The notes beneath the pieces were generated by a model. It was not told the DNA's origin. It was given only the letters and a program-made list of their open reading frames with translations, and did no database searches. Of a stretch of DNA of 64,000 nucleotides, positions 30,388 to 40,953 are shown piece after piece. Positions within the stretch are counted from its first letter, which is position 1. Each line of letters opens with the position of its first letter. The stretch covers positions 25,065,005 through 25,129,004 of the forward strand of contig OZ022580.1 in assembly GCA_963669155.1 (NCBI GenBank), written 5' to 3'. Position numbers and translations under genes: made by a program. Source of the stretch: Arbacia lixula. Taxonomy: Eukaryota > Echinodermata > Echinoidea > Arbacioida > Arbaciidae.

Positions 30388-33300
30388 ATGAGCACACCAG
30401 AAACAGGAACCATGATAGAAGGTGTAGGAGATGAGCTCCTGCATTTATTAGGCTTGTTTCTCGTGGTTGCAATTCCACTTTTTGTGGCATATTACAATAG
30501 GTAAGGAATGCAACATTTTCATTTACACGATTTTGTATGAGTGGGACTGAGCCTGAGCCGTATATTGAGCTCTTAAATCTGATCTGAGTCTGACCCGAGT
30601 CTGAGTGACAGTGCCAGGGCAGGGGCAGGGCAGTCATGGCAGTGGCAGTGAATTGAGTTGACTTGTTCATTTTCAGGTCTCAAGACAATGAGTCAATGAC
30701 AATGATATTGATTTGATTGGTTGCGTGCGAAGAACACTGTTCTCACCACAAGTTAACAATTTTTGTTTTACTCAAATTAGGGGAAGTTCATCCTGAAATT
30801 ATTTTGGTTTCAATTAAAAAAAGACAAATGAAAGAAAGGTATGAGTGAAGGTTTGACGAAAGTCGGTCAAAGGAAAAGAAAGTTATTTTTTTTAAGTTTT
30901 GATTTTTGTGACGTCCCGTGCGAGGTGCTCTCCCATATGTTGTGTACAAAACAAGTCAATAAATTGCTTTTTTTTTCTGTTTTTGACAATGGAATGATTT
31001 TTTTTGTACAGGTATAACTATATGTGTAAAAACGTATTTCTAATAATATATCAAATGCACGAGTAAAAGGATGCATACCTTTGTGAGAAAATGCACATTT
31101 TCGAAAAAAATTGTACACAACATAAGGGAGAGCTCAAAGGAATTGCCATATGGAAAGGGAAAGGGAAGGAACCGCAGTTTAAAACCGCAGTATATTTTGT
31201 CCAGTTCAGCATGAAACATGATGTTCTTTAGGCTAAAGCATCATGTTTCATGCTGAACTGGACAAAATATACCGCGGTTTAAACTGCAGGTCCTTCCCTT
31301 TCCCTTTCCCTAAAAATGTCAATTCCTTTGAGCTGGAGTGTAATTCTGCAGTTAATTAGGAATGCACAAATTGCAGTCTTGCAAGAATTATAGAGTAGAC
31401 GCTGTTCCTACAAATTAAGGGGGCATATTGAAAATCGTGATTGTTAATTAATTGAGTGTTGTAACTTCACAGGGTGAGACTGATTGGAAATGGAGCCATC
31501 CATCCAGACCACATAGCCCACGTTGAACACACCCGGGCCCACCTAGGGCACGGTCCCGGTCCAGCACGGGACGGGAATGACCCCGGACAGGACCCACGCC
31601 CATCAGAGGGGACTGATAATGCCACAACAAATGGATTAGCGGCGGGACAGGGCGATGGGGGGCCTCCCCGTCGCTACAACGCTGATGCAGTCTGCCCCAT
31701 CTGCCTGCAGGAGAAAGAGTGCACAGCAGAGACAAATTGTGGACATGTGTTCTGTGGTGAGTGGGAATTCAGGTTACAGTTCGATATTCCGAAGGTTCGT
31801 TTATTACGAAGGTTCGTAATTCCAAAACACATAAATTGCCTATACCTCGATGCTCGTTAGTCCAAAAACGAAAAAGGGTTTGTTAATCCGAGCATTTGTC
31901 GCGTAACTTTCGGAATAACGAACCTTCGGAATAACGCGTGCTTCCCGGAATTCATTGGGGAGGAGGAGTCTGTGTGCGGGAACATTCATGGGAAGACTTC
32001 CTTTAGCAACAACAGCAACCAAAATTGAAAAAAAAAATATGGGTATGGATATACCCAAGGGTTACTAGGGTTAGTGTTAATGTTAGGACTAGAGTTAGGG
32101 TTCTGGCCAGGATTAGGGTTAAGGCATACCTGTTACATGTGTAATATACTTGCTGGGTTAAGGTTAGATGGAACAGATCAATTATAGGTGGCCGTCACAA
32201 AAGGAAATCTTTCAAAATTTACCTCCCCCCCCCCCCCAAAAAAAAAAAAAAAAAAAAAATGCCAATAAGAGCTGAATGGAAGATTCACCTTGACTGAAAG
32301 ATGCAGAGCAGATCATTGCAAGCTGTAGAAAACTAGGGTAGGCTCAATCCCGTCAGTACCAGGAATGAAGTCCATGGACTTTTCCTGAGTGAGAGTAACC
32401 TTTTTTCCAATCAGTGACACCTACACTAAAGCTCAAAGGAATTGGCATAGGGAAAGAGAAAGAGAGGAAAGAGAAGGAGCCGCAGTTTTAAACCGTGGTA
32501 TATTTTGTCCAAAATATACTGTGGTTTAAAACTGTGCCTCTTTCCCTTTCTTCCCTTTCCCTTTCCCTATGCCAATTCCTTTGAGCTGGAGTGTATATAT
32601 GATGTCATACTGTATAAGAAAAGGAATGCTATGCATGCTGTAAATGCTAGACACAAAAACGACTCCAAAACCCTTTTCCTTAGGGTAGGATACAATGCTT
32701 GTTTTCCAGGAAATGAAGTTTAATGTCATATTTTCGAAGTCAGGCATGCTGACCATTTGACAGCATTACTTCCATATCACAGATGGTGGTTAGGAGTCCA
32801 CATGTTCGGTTTTCCTTTTTCGGTCACTCTCACTTATGCTTTAATTTTCAACTTTTTGTTACAGTAACATTTCCCTTCAAATCCAAAAATGGGCCAAAGT
32901 GTTGTTTGGCACAGTGTTTTGATTGAAGTCTGACCAGGATGGTTCCTAGTATAGAATCTGAGTGACTATTCTGTTGGCATCAAGTAGCCTGTGTTCAACT
33001 CCATAATTATTTGTTTTGGTTTTCTATGATTATCTTCTGTGCAGGAAATTGTTTGATTGCATATTGGAGACATGGAGCGTGGCTCGGTGCTATTAACTGC
33101 CCTGTTTGTAGACAAATGGTAGGTGATTTTGTTTGTTTGCTTTTATTTCTGTAAATCTATGTATAACAACTAGACAATTTCAAAAGATATGGTGGATAGC
33201 TCATTTCAGCGGTAATAAAAGATTAACACTCTTATTCATTATTCTTTATTATGTCTCATCTTATCCTATTCTTATGTATATTGTATATTGAATTTTACAT

Positions 33301-35109
33301 ATCCCTAAGCAAGTTTGTATCAATTAATTCAATAACTTAAAAATTGGATTTAAAAAAAAAATTACCCTTGTATCTAAGAATTGCATGAAATGCAAGTGAG
33401 GTATGTGTGTGTGTGTGCATGTGTGTGTTTGTGGTACAAGGACACTATAGAGTACTTTGTTTTGATCACCTTTTCTTATTTTGTGCCACAATTGTTTTGA
33501 AGGTGACAATTATTCTGCCAGTCTTTACTGTGGAGGAGCAGAACAGTGATGAAGGAAGTCGAGTCACAGCTGAAATCAGAGATTATAACAGAAGATTCTC
33601 TGGGGAACCAAGACCTGTGAGGATATTTTCTTTTTATGTTTGGCATGGTGTGCAAGATATCAAGGTCCCACGTTCGAGCACACCCGTGGCACTTGTGTCA
33701 TACTTCATCCACAAGATTATTCACATTACCACCCAGGGGCCATATTCATGAAACCTTACTAGGACTATTTAGCTACTAATAGTAACTAGTAACTAACTAG
33801 GCTAGTACGATTTCATGAATATGGCCCCAGGAGTATAAATGGGTTCCTGGTAGGAGGTGGGAGATTATGTGATTGATCTTGATCCAGCGCCGATATCAAT
33901 GCTCCCCTCATCGTAGAGGGTCTTTCCCATTGGTAGTCCAGAGACTAAATTGATAGGGATGTTACACGTATAACCCTAGTCACTGGACACACGAACGTCT
34001 CATGCACACACACCATTTCATGCACACACATGTGCACCATCTCCACTCCCTGAGGTATATTCCTTTCCCCCTGCACGATATCTATGCTGGGTCAAAATCA
34101 CTCACACAATCTGACATCCTCTACCAGGAACCCATTCCTTCTCCTGGGTGGTAACGTGGTTAAAGTATTTTGCTGAAGGACACATGTTCCATGGGTGGGC
34201 TTGAACCAGGGACCTTGAGATCTTCACTCACAGAACACAACCACCACACCATGACACCCTATTCCTTTAAAAAGAACAAAAGAAGCAGCAATTTAAATAA
34301 CAGAGTAAGTCAGATGAAAGTCATATTTTACAAGCAACAATCAACTTCTTTGTGATAGAAGAGCAAAACACCAATAACAATGCTAATTTTAAGATTTTTT
34401 TAAGATAGAGAACAGATTATTTGTGAAAGAACTCTATTTTATTAAAAGACAGTGCCTACGCCATTCCTTTTGTCTTGTTAGAATATGATGATTAGAATGT
34501 TAATCCCACAAATAGAAAGTGGCAGGAATTATAGCCTGAAGCCAATTCATAGGCTTTAGCTACTGCCACTATTTTGTTTACTATATTTGTTTACAAGAGT
34601 AATATTGATAGTGATAAAAAAGTATTGATAATGATGATACTTACAGTAGTAATGATAATGATTGCAATAATGGTTAGAAACTGATGATGGTAACAATGAT
34701 AATTAAATTATAATAACGCTTAAGACAATGATACCAATGAAGTCCTCTGCACTTTCGTAAACTGCAGCATTGAATTTTTTTTGGCATCAATTTCTATGCT
34801 GATACTCTAACTAAGCCTTAACTCCAACCTTTCTAGTTCATGGACTACATCTACGATCTTCCAACACTGCTGCGTCATGCGTCCCGCGAGTTCTTCACCT
34901 TCCACGGGGTCGTGTGGATGTTCCGACTGAGGATTATCGTCTGCTTCTTCGCTGCCTTGCTCTATCTCATCTCCCCGCTCGACATCATTCCAGAGGCCAT
35001 CTTTGGAGTCCTAGGTTTCTTCGACGACATTTTTGTTGTCCTTATTTTGGCCGTTTATGTGTCAGTAATCTACAGAGGCATTGTAGCACAGAGAATGATG
35101 GGGGATTGA
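30388..35109 (+). CDS. RNF170: E3 ubiquitin-protein ligase RNF170
   Basis: Five coding exons: 30388-30500, 31473-31756, 33045-33118, 33503-33616, 34837-35109. All are GT-AG; 858 nt, 285 aa (human is 258). An N-terminal membrane segment spans about residues 18-37. A C3HC4 RING at 112-154 has C112, C115, C127, H129, C132, C135, C151 and C154, with the RNF170 signature [20 protein letters not shown]. Next come [13 protein letters not shown] and DLPTLLRH, then the DUF1232 region with two membrane segments (about 225-274; [21 protein letters not shown]). The vertebrate protein sits in the ER membrane and ubiquitinates activated IP3 receptors with ERLIN1/2. A Gly/Pro/Asp-rich linker (about 60-105) ahead of the RING is longer than I would expect. 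Transcribed away from DMAP1. Confidence 0.96.
30770..31125. mobile_element. truncated copy of the 44966 foldback family
   Basis: Text shared with 44966-45120 includes CCTGAAATTA, TGGTTTCAATT, GTGAAGGTTTGACGAAA and CTCCCATATGTTGT. The interior and part of the right arm (CACAACATAAGGGAGAG) are present. The outer right arm is missing where the next foldback begins at 31131. Confidence 0.55.
31131..31334. mobile_element. foldback, AGCTCAAAGGAATTG family, copy 1
   Basis: It is almost wholly palindromic: AGCTCAAAGGAATTGCC at the left and AATTCCTTTGAGCT at the right, with inner pairs GTCCAGTTCAGCATGAAACA and TGTTTCATGCTGAACTGGAC. The middle loop is short (TTCTTTAGGCTAAAG). It lies in RNF170 intron 1. 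Confidence 0.85.
31780..31945. repeat. TTCCGAAGGTTCG-type imperfect foldback
   Basis: ATTCCGAAGGTTCG occurs near the left end and CGAACCTTCGGAATAACG near the right end, with related CGAAGGTTCGTAATTCC copies inside. It begins about 25 bp after RNF170 exon 2. Confidence 0.5.
32423..32594. mobile_element. foldback, AGCTCAAAGGAATTG family, copy 2
   Basis: Arms ACACTAAAGCTCAAAGGAAT and ATTCCTTTGAGCTGGAGTGT, inner pair GGTATATTTTGTCC / AAAATATACTGTGG. The central part of copy 1 is deleted. It lies in RNF170 intron 2. Confidence 0.8.
33640..33990 (+). mobile_element. tRNA-derived SINE, plus copy
   Basis: A tRNA-like head (A-box-like TGGCATGGTGTG, B-box-like ACGTTCGAGCAC) is followed by the core ATTCACATTACCACCCAG and AAATGGGTTCCTGGTAGGA. 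The core is split by the MITE at 33736-33828. It starts about 25 bp after RNF170 exon 4; the right end is approximate. Confidence 0.55.
33736..33828. mobile_element. short MITE nested in SINE
   Basis: Inverted ends GGGGCCATATTCATGAAA and TTTCATGAATATGGCCCC, 93 bp, same family as 22275-22385. Removing it restores a continuous SINE core that matches the minus-strand copy at 33990-34262. Confidence 0.75.
33990..34262 (-). mobile_element. tRNA-derived SINE, minus copy
   Basis: On the minus strand: GTCATGGTGTGGTGGTTGTG (A box), CTGGTTCAAGCCCACCC (B box), CCTTCAGCAAAATACTTTAA, CACCCAGGAGAAGGAATGGG and TTCCTGGTAGAGGATG. It is inverted relative to the plus copy next to it, so the pair can fold back. 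Confidence 0.6.
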
Positions 35110-35213
35110 TAGTCTCAATATTTATATTTCTTTTGGCAATTCCAACTCATTTTTACATTTTTTTCCTGCCATATTTTCCTATGAAGGGGAATGAAAGATG
35201 GTTCATTGTTTAA

Positions 35214-35219
35214 AATAAA
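35214..35219 (+). terminator. poly(A) signal AATAAA of RNF170
   Basis: AATAAA lies 105 nt after the RNF170 stop. A later AATAAA at 38282-38287 could give a much longer 3' UTR. Confidence 0.5.
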
Positions 35220-38200
35220 GCAGAAAAATCAGACAGATTGGTGAAAATCTGGTGTGTATCATATATTCCATCTATCTGAATGCCATATCCTGGATGTAGG
35301 TTGATAATGGAGTGCCACAACTCTCTTTCCGTAGCTCTTTTCATTAGATGCACATCATGGTAAACAGCCCCTTGCTCTGCTTACCAGTCAGTCAGGCTGT
35401 TTATCCAAGTAATCCACCTTCTTCCCCAGCTTCTTTTCCCTTCAATCTTTACCATGAAAGCCATTTTCCCCCCAGTACATGCTCCCAAAATCTCAACTCT
35501 CTAATTCTAAGCTCACATATTAAACTCAATTTCACTTTGGCTCTGGAGAAACCCTCTTCGTTTGCTACTTTAGCTGTCCAAGGAATCCTCATCATCTTTG
35601 AACAAAAATGTTAGGGGATGTTACTTCCCTTGAAAAGAATATTCAGTGGTAATGTGCATGACACATCAACAAGGAAATACAACATCACTTTGAATTTGGA
35701 GTGCGAGATTATATGGCGGGTCAAGAGGGTTTCTAAATACAAATTAGTATTCCTTTCTGTTGTCCAATCACTGGTCTTTTTATCTTGGACTTGCTTGTGT
35801 ATCAACCCCCTATTCTATACATCTTTGCAATTCTGTTTTTCTCTTTCTTTCTTGAAGGATGTAGAGAAAGTCTGCACTTGTAACTTCAATTTTACCATGA
35901 AACTTAATTATATGTTTGTATTTTATGCACATGTATACAAAGTATCATCCAATCACCAATGCGTAATCAAAAGACCTTTTTTCTGGGGTACATTTGAAAC
36001 TCAAAAATATATCACTTTATTTAATAGATATGATCACACTGAATTTTAATGTATAGTGAATTGTCAATTTATTAACATTTTTCTATGTTCTTGAAATATT
36101 GCCATTCCATTGAAAAAATATTAGGATGTGGCTTCTTGGTTGGTATAAAAACCTATATTTATATTTTATTGTAAAATATCTTTTACATTTTATATTTTAC
36201 ATATATTAACTTATTTACTAATTTTTTTCTGCTTACATTTCAAATCTGGACCTGTCAGAGTGTGTTACAGTAGAAAGCAACTGATGCAATACTATATCAT
36301 GTTTGGTCGTGATGCGTTAAAGTTTTGAGAAAAATGTACTTGTGTGAAAATTATGATGTGGTGTATATGTATATGTGGAGCATGTTGAACACAAGGCTTT
36401 GAACAAGACTAGTAAATCACAAGTATAAACTGATTTTTCTCACATTGTTTCTCTTGACATATCCCATTGAAAATATTTGATGAGTTCGAATCCAGGTTTG
36501 AAAAAGAAATGATTTAATGGACTAAACTTATACATCTTCACAGCAGGATGACATGTTAAGAGATAGTTTGCAACTGTTGTAAAGGCTTGACAAATGCTGT
36601 AGTCATTGTCTGGATGTATGGAATGAAGCCAGCTCATTTAGATGCTTAGACAAACGAGATGAAACTACATAAGTGATTGAAGGGAGTGTTTTGTTCGTAA
36701 AATTCTCATGGTGTAACAGATATTTTTAAAGAGATAACTTTTTGAACCCTCTCTTCAATCTGATGACAGAGTCAGAATACTTGTTCAGGAGTTGGTTCTA
36801 TAGAACAGGAGCAGCCTGCCCAAGAATCTTTTCTCCATTTGATGTAATAAGTATTGTAAGGAAAACGAGCAATGCATTCCTTCTTGATCTTAACGCATCT
36901 AATAGGATCATGTATATGTTTCACCATTGCTCTATTAGATCTGACAGATCAATTCCTTGAAAACATTCATTATGCAAATGTAGTTAAATTTGAAATATTC
37001 CAGGGATATCTGTTCCAGAGATATGGTGATACAGGACAGTATTTGTGCAGTGATGTCCAACGAACAACCCTCTACGACCTCCTGATAATGTTGATATAAA
37101 AATTATGAGCTCATTGTTTTCTGGATTCAAGAAAACATCATTAAAAAAACACATGATGTTGTATATCGAATGTTACCATTATTAGCTTTGTGTTACACAT
37201 AAATGAATGACCCCCATAGGACGATGATCAAATTGAACATTGACAAATTGGTAATTGAAAATGGAAAATCATTGTGTACTCGTACTTCGACACATAAAAG
37301 ATAGAAGGGAAGAGTAGTGAGCCCAAAATGTGGTTTGAGATTCAGATTTATATTTCATTCTTCTTCCATATTTGTTACCTGAAGGAGTCCAGTCCTCAAA
37401 ATTATATATCATTAGTATGATCTCTCTCTCTCTCTCCTCTCTCTTAAAGAATGCTTACAGCCCATAACCATGGAATTGAAAGCAGTCCGTATTTGAAAAT
37501 TTATCATCAGATAGAGCTAGAGTGTGGCAAAACTGTACGTTATACTATGCAATTTGAAGTGTGGGAGATAACTAATGGTGGATCTAGGCGATTACAGACA
37601 CTCTGTTGAATATGTCCCACTGGCATTAATAATCCATCTCATTTACAAATCAACCTTATTTATACCCACTGCAGTCTCGGGGCAGATTTTGCCAGCAGTT
37701 ACAATTCGTTCCCAGCACTACTACCCCTACGTTAAAAGGACAGGCGCTGAAAGAGTACTGGTATATATTCATCCAAATCCATTTTTGATGCCATAGCACT
37801 GCCAACAAAATTCAAGTTTTCACGTATGTCTGGTTATCTTCCAATGGATCGCCTTCATAGAATCATTCTTGTATGAACCGAGTGCCTTATTTTGTTGTAG
37901 ATTCTAGTAATCAAAAGGAGTTTTTCTCTTATGTATTCTTGGTGACTAGAATTTAGTATACTTCTTGACTTTCTTGAATATGATACACAATCTAATGTTC
38001 TAAACATAGATTATAACACCGAATGGACTGCAGTAAAATGAAGTGATAAACTTTGGATTATCATGGGTTTCTTTGCACATGTATTTTCTTTCATCTCTGC
38101 AATCTAAATATATGAAATAGCGTTTGCTTGTATTTGATTATGAAAATGGATGGCAGGAGGTCGTATTTCATTCATTATTTTCTTTTAGTTTCACAAAGCA

Positions 38201-39599
38201 ATACTTATGTTATTTACTTTAAAATTCCACAAATTCCACCAGCGAGTGAAATGTTTCTTTGGACAGGCGTTTTGGATTGACAATAAAGTGTTCATGCTCA
38301 TTTTCTAAAATGCCTCGTTCTGTTATTTCTTTTCTCATATTCCTATTTCAGAGAAAGGTGGGCAAATCAATTAGCCTTCGACATAGTAAGCTACAGATCA
38401 TAATTTCAACACGACAGCAAAATACGTGAAATAAACAAAGATATATCGTTATATATACATCCACATAACCACCTGATTTCGTATTACCACCAAAACTTTT
38501 AAGCATATGATTATAATGCCCCTATTACCACGTCCGTGATTCAAAGGGAATGTTAAGTCTTCCAAGACTTAGCCCATGTTTTTGTAAGAAATGTTTGTTC
38601 ACATTGAAGTGTTTAAGACTGATTTACTACCCGAAAGTGCTTGTACATTAGATAATCTAAAATTGTTTGAAAGGGAACTACAAAAGGGAAAGTACTTTTA
38701 TATTGGTACTAAATTACACATGCAGTTAATTTTACTCAAGGCCCCCTTGCACCCCCCCCCCCCCGACTCTTACACACCCACACACCCTCCCACCCATCTT
38801 TTCGACACTTATTACTAGTGTAAGTTTGTTGATGTCCTAAGATGTTGTATTGATTTCCATCGTCTTTACGGTGTGTATTTCAGCCTTGTTGGCTAATCGA
38901 GTGTTTCCGTGAATGAATAAAACCAAATCAAATCAATACAATAAGATGACTTATCAGTGGAAAGAAGGATATAGAGGAGGTATCGTAGGCCATGGCAGAA
39001 GTATTAGCAGGGCTGCAAGACAGAGAAACCAAGGAAAAGGCGATGATTTGAATTTATTACTCGAGCCATTTTTAACGCGTTTTGGATTAAAAAAAAAAAA
39101 AAAAAAAAACACGCACCAGCATAAAGAAGACCTGCCTATGAAATACTTACAAACATTTTCTACATATAAAGCGAAACAAAATTAAACAAAATGAACAGAA
39201 GATCAACGGAATACAAAGTGTAAAGACACAATATACGTCCAATATTGGTTGTAGAATTTTGAACAAAATAACATTCTTTTGCCCTTGGAGAGGATAAGAG
39301 ATAATCCTGGTAAAATACATCGTACATATTTTGGAAAAAAATGACAGGCGAATTGTCGTCTTTTCATTAAAGTTATGCAGACAGGAGACAATTGAAATTT
39401 AATCAGGGCTATGATATTGCACATCAAGGTTTTACCCTCTTGCAACCACCGCGTAACCACATATAGTACCTGATTGGCTACGGTGTTGGAGAGAGTCACT
39501 AATAAATCATTATCGAGCATGATCGGAAGAAAGACTTCAATAACCGAGTGAGAAGATAATTACAATACGAAAGAAAAACAGTGGAAGAGGGGTGAATAC

Positions 39600-39600
<1 letters not shown>

Positions 39601-39661
<61 letters not shown>

Positions 39662-39800
39662 GGAGAGAGGGGTGGGGAGGGTGAGAGAGAGAGAGAGAGA
39701 GAGAGAGATGCGGAGAGAGAGAGAAAGGGGGTAAAGAGATGAGAGAGAGAGAGAAAGGGGGTAAAGAGAAGGCGGAATTGACAGATAGAGAGAGAGAATA
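39601..39800. repeat. (GA)n microsatellite
   Basis: A 58-bp pure GA run is followed by GA-rich units with GGGGTAAAGAGA repeats. Confidence 0.9.
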
Positions 39801-40806
39801 AAGAGCTCGGAGAATTGTGACAAATTCACCCAAAACTAAAATCAGGCAAGGTATTGTTGAAATTTCACCCAGACCCATTATTTTGTTCCTATGCAATAAA
39901 TTCATACCGATTCCCCACACATGTGACAAGACTGGAAAAGTTACTGACACTGGTATAACAATTATGATTTACATTTGTATTCTTGTATTTCTAATATGAG
40001 CTTGTAAGAAAGTGTAGCATTTTTTTCTGACTCGCCCTGTATAATAATTTGGTCTTCTGCATCTACAGAATTGAAATAATTTTTTTCACCGTAGACTGCT
40101 TCTTTAAGGAAGACAATTCGTGTCAACCTGGTGATAAGATATGAGTGATCATTGCATGTAGGAAAAAAATGGCAGAGTAGCTATTTGGATAACTCGAACT
40201 ACATGTACTAGTACTATGTTCTTTTTTGAACATGAGAAGAGGGGGGGGGGGGGGGCTGATGATTAATACAGCATGGAATACTGTATTAAATTGTTCATTA
40301 CTGGCCGCGGTTTCATATTTAATAAAGTGTTACATTTGTGGTTTGTGCAATCGCGCCCAATTTCCATGGTTGCCATCATCACCCCTGCCCCCCCCCCCCC
40401 CCCCCCCCCCCCGCCCCCCAACCTTAGGTTTCAATGAAAATTAGATCTCTGTGGGAAAGTATGAAATAAGACTTTGCTCTTTACTGAAAGTGTAATTCAT
40501 TTGTTATCAAGTATATTCTATGCTCTTGTTTAGATTGAAGCGAAAAAATTAATGATTGTCTGGCGTTTCATTGACCTAGCAAGTAATTTGAAGATTCAAG
40601 GAGTTGCAAAGATGCAAACATTTTGGAGCTCGTTTGGGGTATGGGACTTGCTGAATACAGATAAATCCTGGGTTTTCTTCACCATAATGATGTTCACATT
40701 TAATTTTTGTTTGTTACACAAAATATTTTTGACGGTAAATAATTAAATTGCATGATCTTTCTTGATTTCTTTTTTTTGTAAACTTTCATGTGTCCGCGCG
40801 TAAACG

Positions 40807-40814
40807 TGACGTCA
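40807..40814. promoter_or_regulatory. perfect CRE palindrome TGACGTCA upstream of MED26
   Basis: TGACGTCA lies 140 bp before the MED26 start codon in CpG-enriched sequence. Full CREs close to the start are common in TATA-less housekeeping promoters of animals; binding is inferred. Confidence 0.4.
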
Positions 40815-40953
40815 CTCGCAAGTTCCTGCCGCGATTTCCCATAAATCAACGCGCTCTAGCTCTGTGTAAGAGAAATATCCGTGATGTCTGTACACTGCTT
40901 TCCAGGCAGGACTACGGAACTAGGGCTCCGTTTGGCTGCTTAGAAATGGTCTA

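Larger units (their letters stand above)
35110..40806. other. RNF170 3' UTR and intergenic DNA
   Basis: No coding exon is recognised. The interval holds the RNF170 poly(A) signal, AT-rich DNA, a possible LINE 3' tail near 38900-38940 (GAATGAATAAAACCAAATCA), a run of 20 A near 39089-39108, a GA tract (39601-39800) and G and C homopolymers (40235-40255, 40388-40412). The last ~100 bp becomes CpG-richer towards MED26. Confidence 0.4.

Noticed and set aside
32050-32125. Telomere-like TTAGGG words
   Set aside because: Only a few irregular TTAGGG/TTAGGA words are present; the density is too low and uneven to call an interstitial telomeric repeat.
35618-36049. 143-codon plus-strand frame
   Set aside because: Composition is that of AT-rich noncoding DNA, there is no recognisable domain, and it lies in the probable RNF170 3' region.
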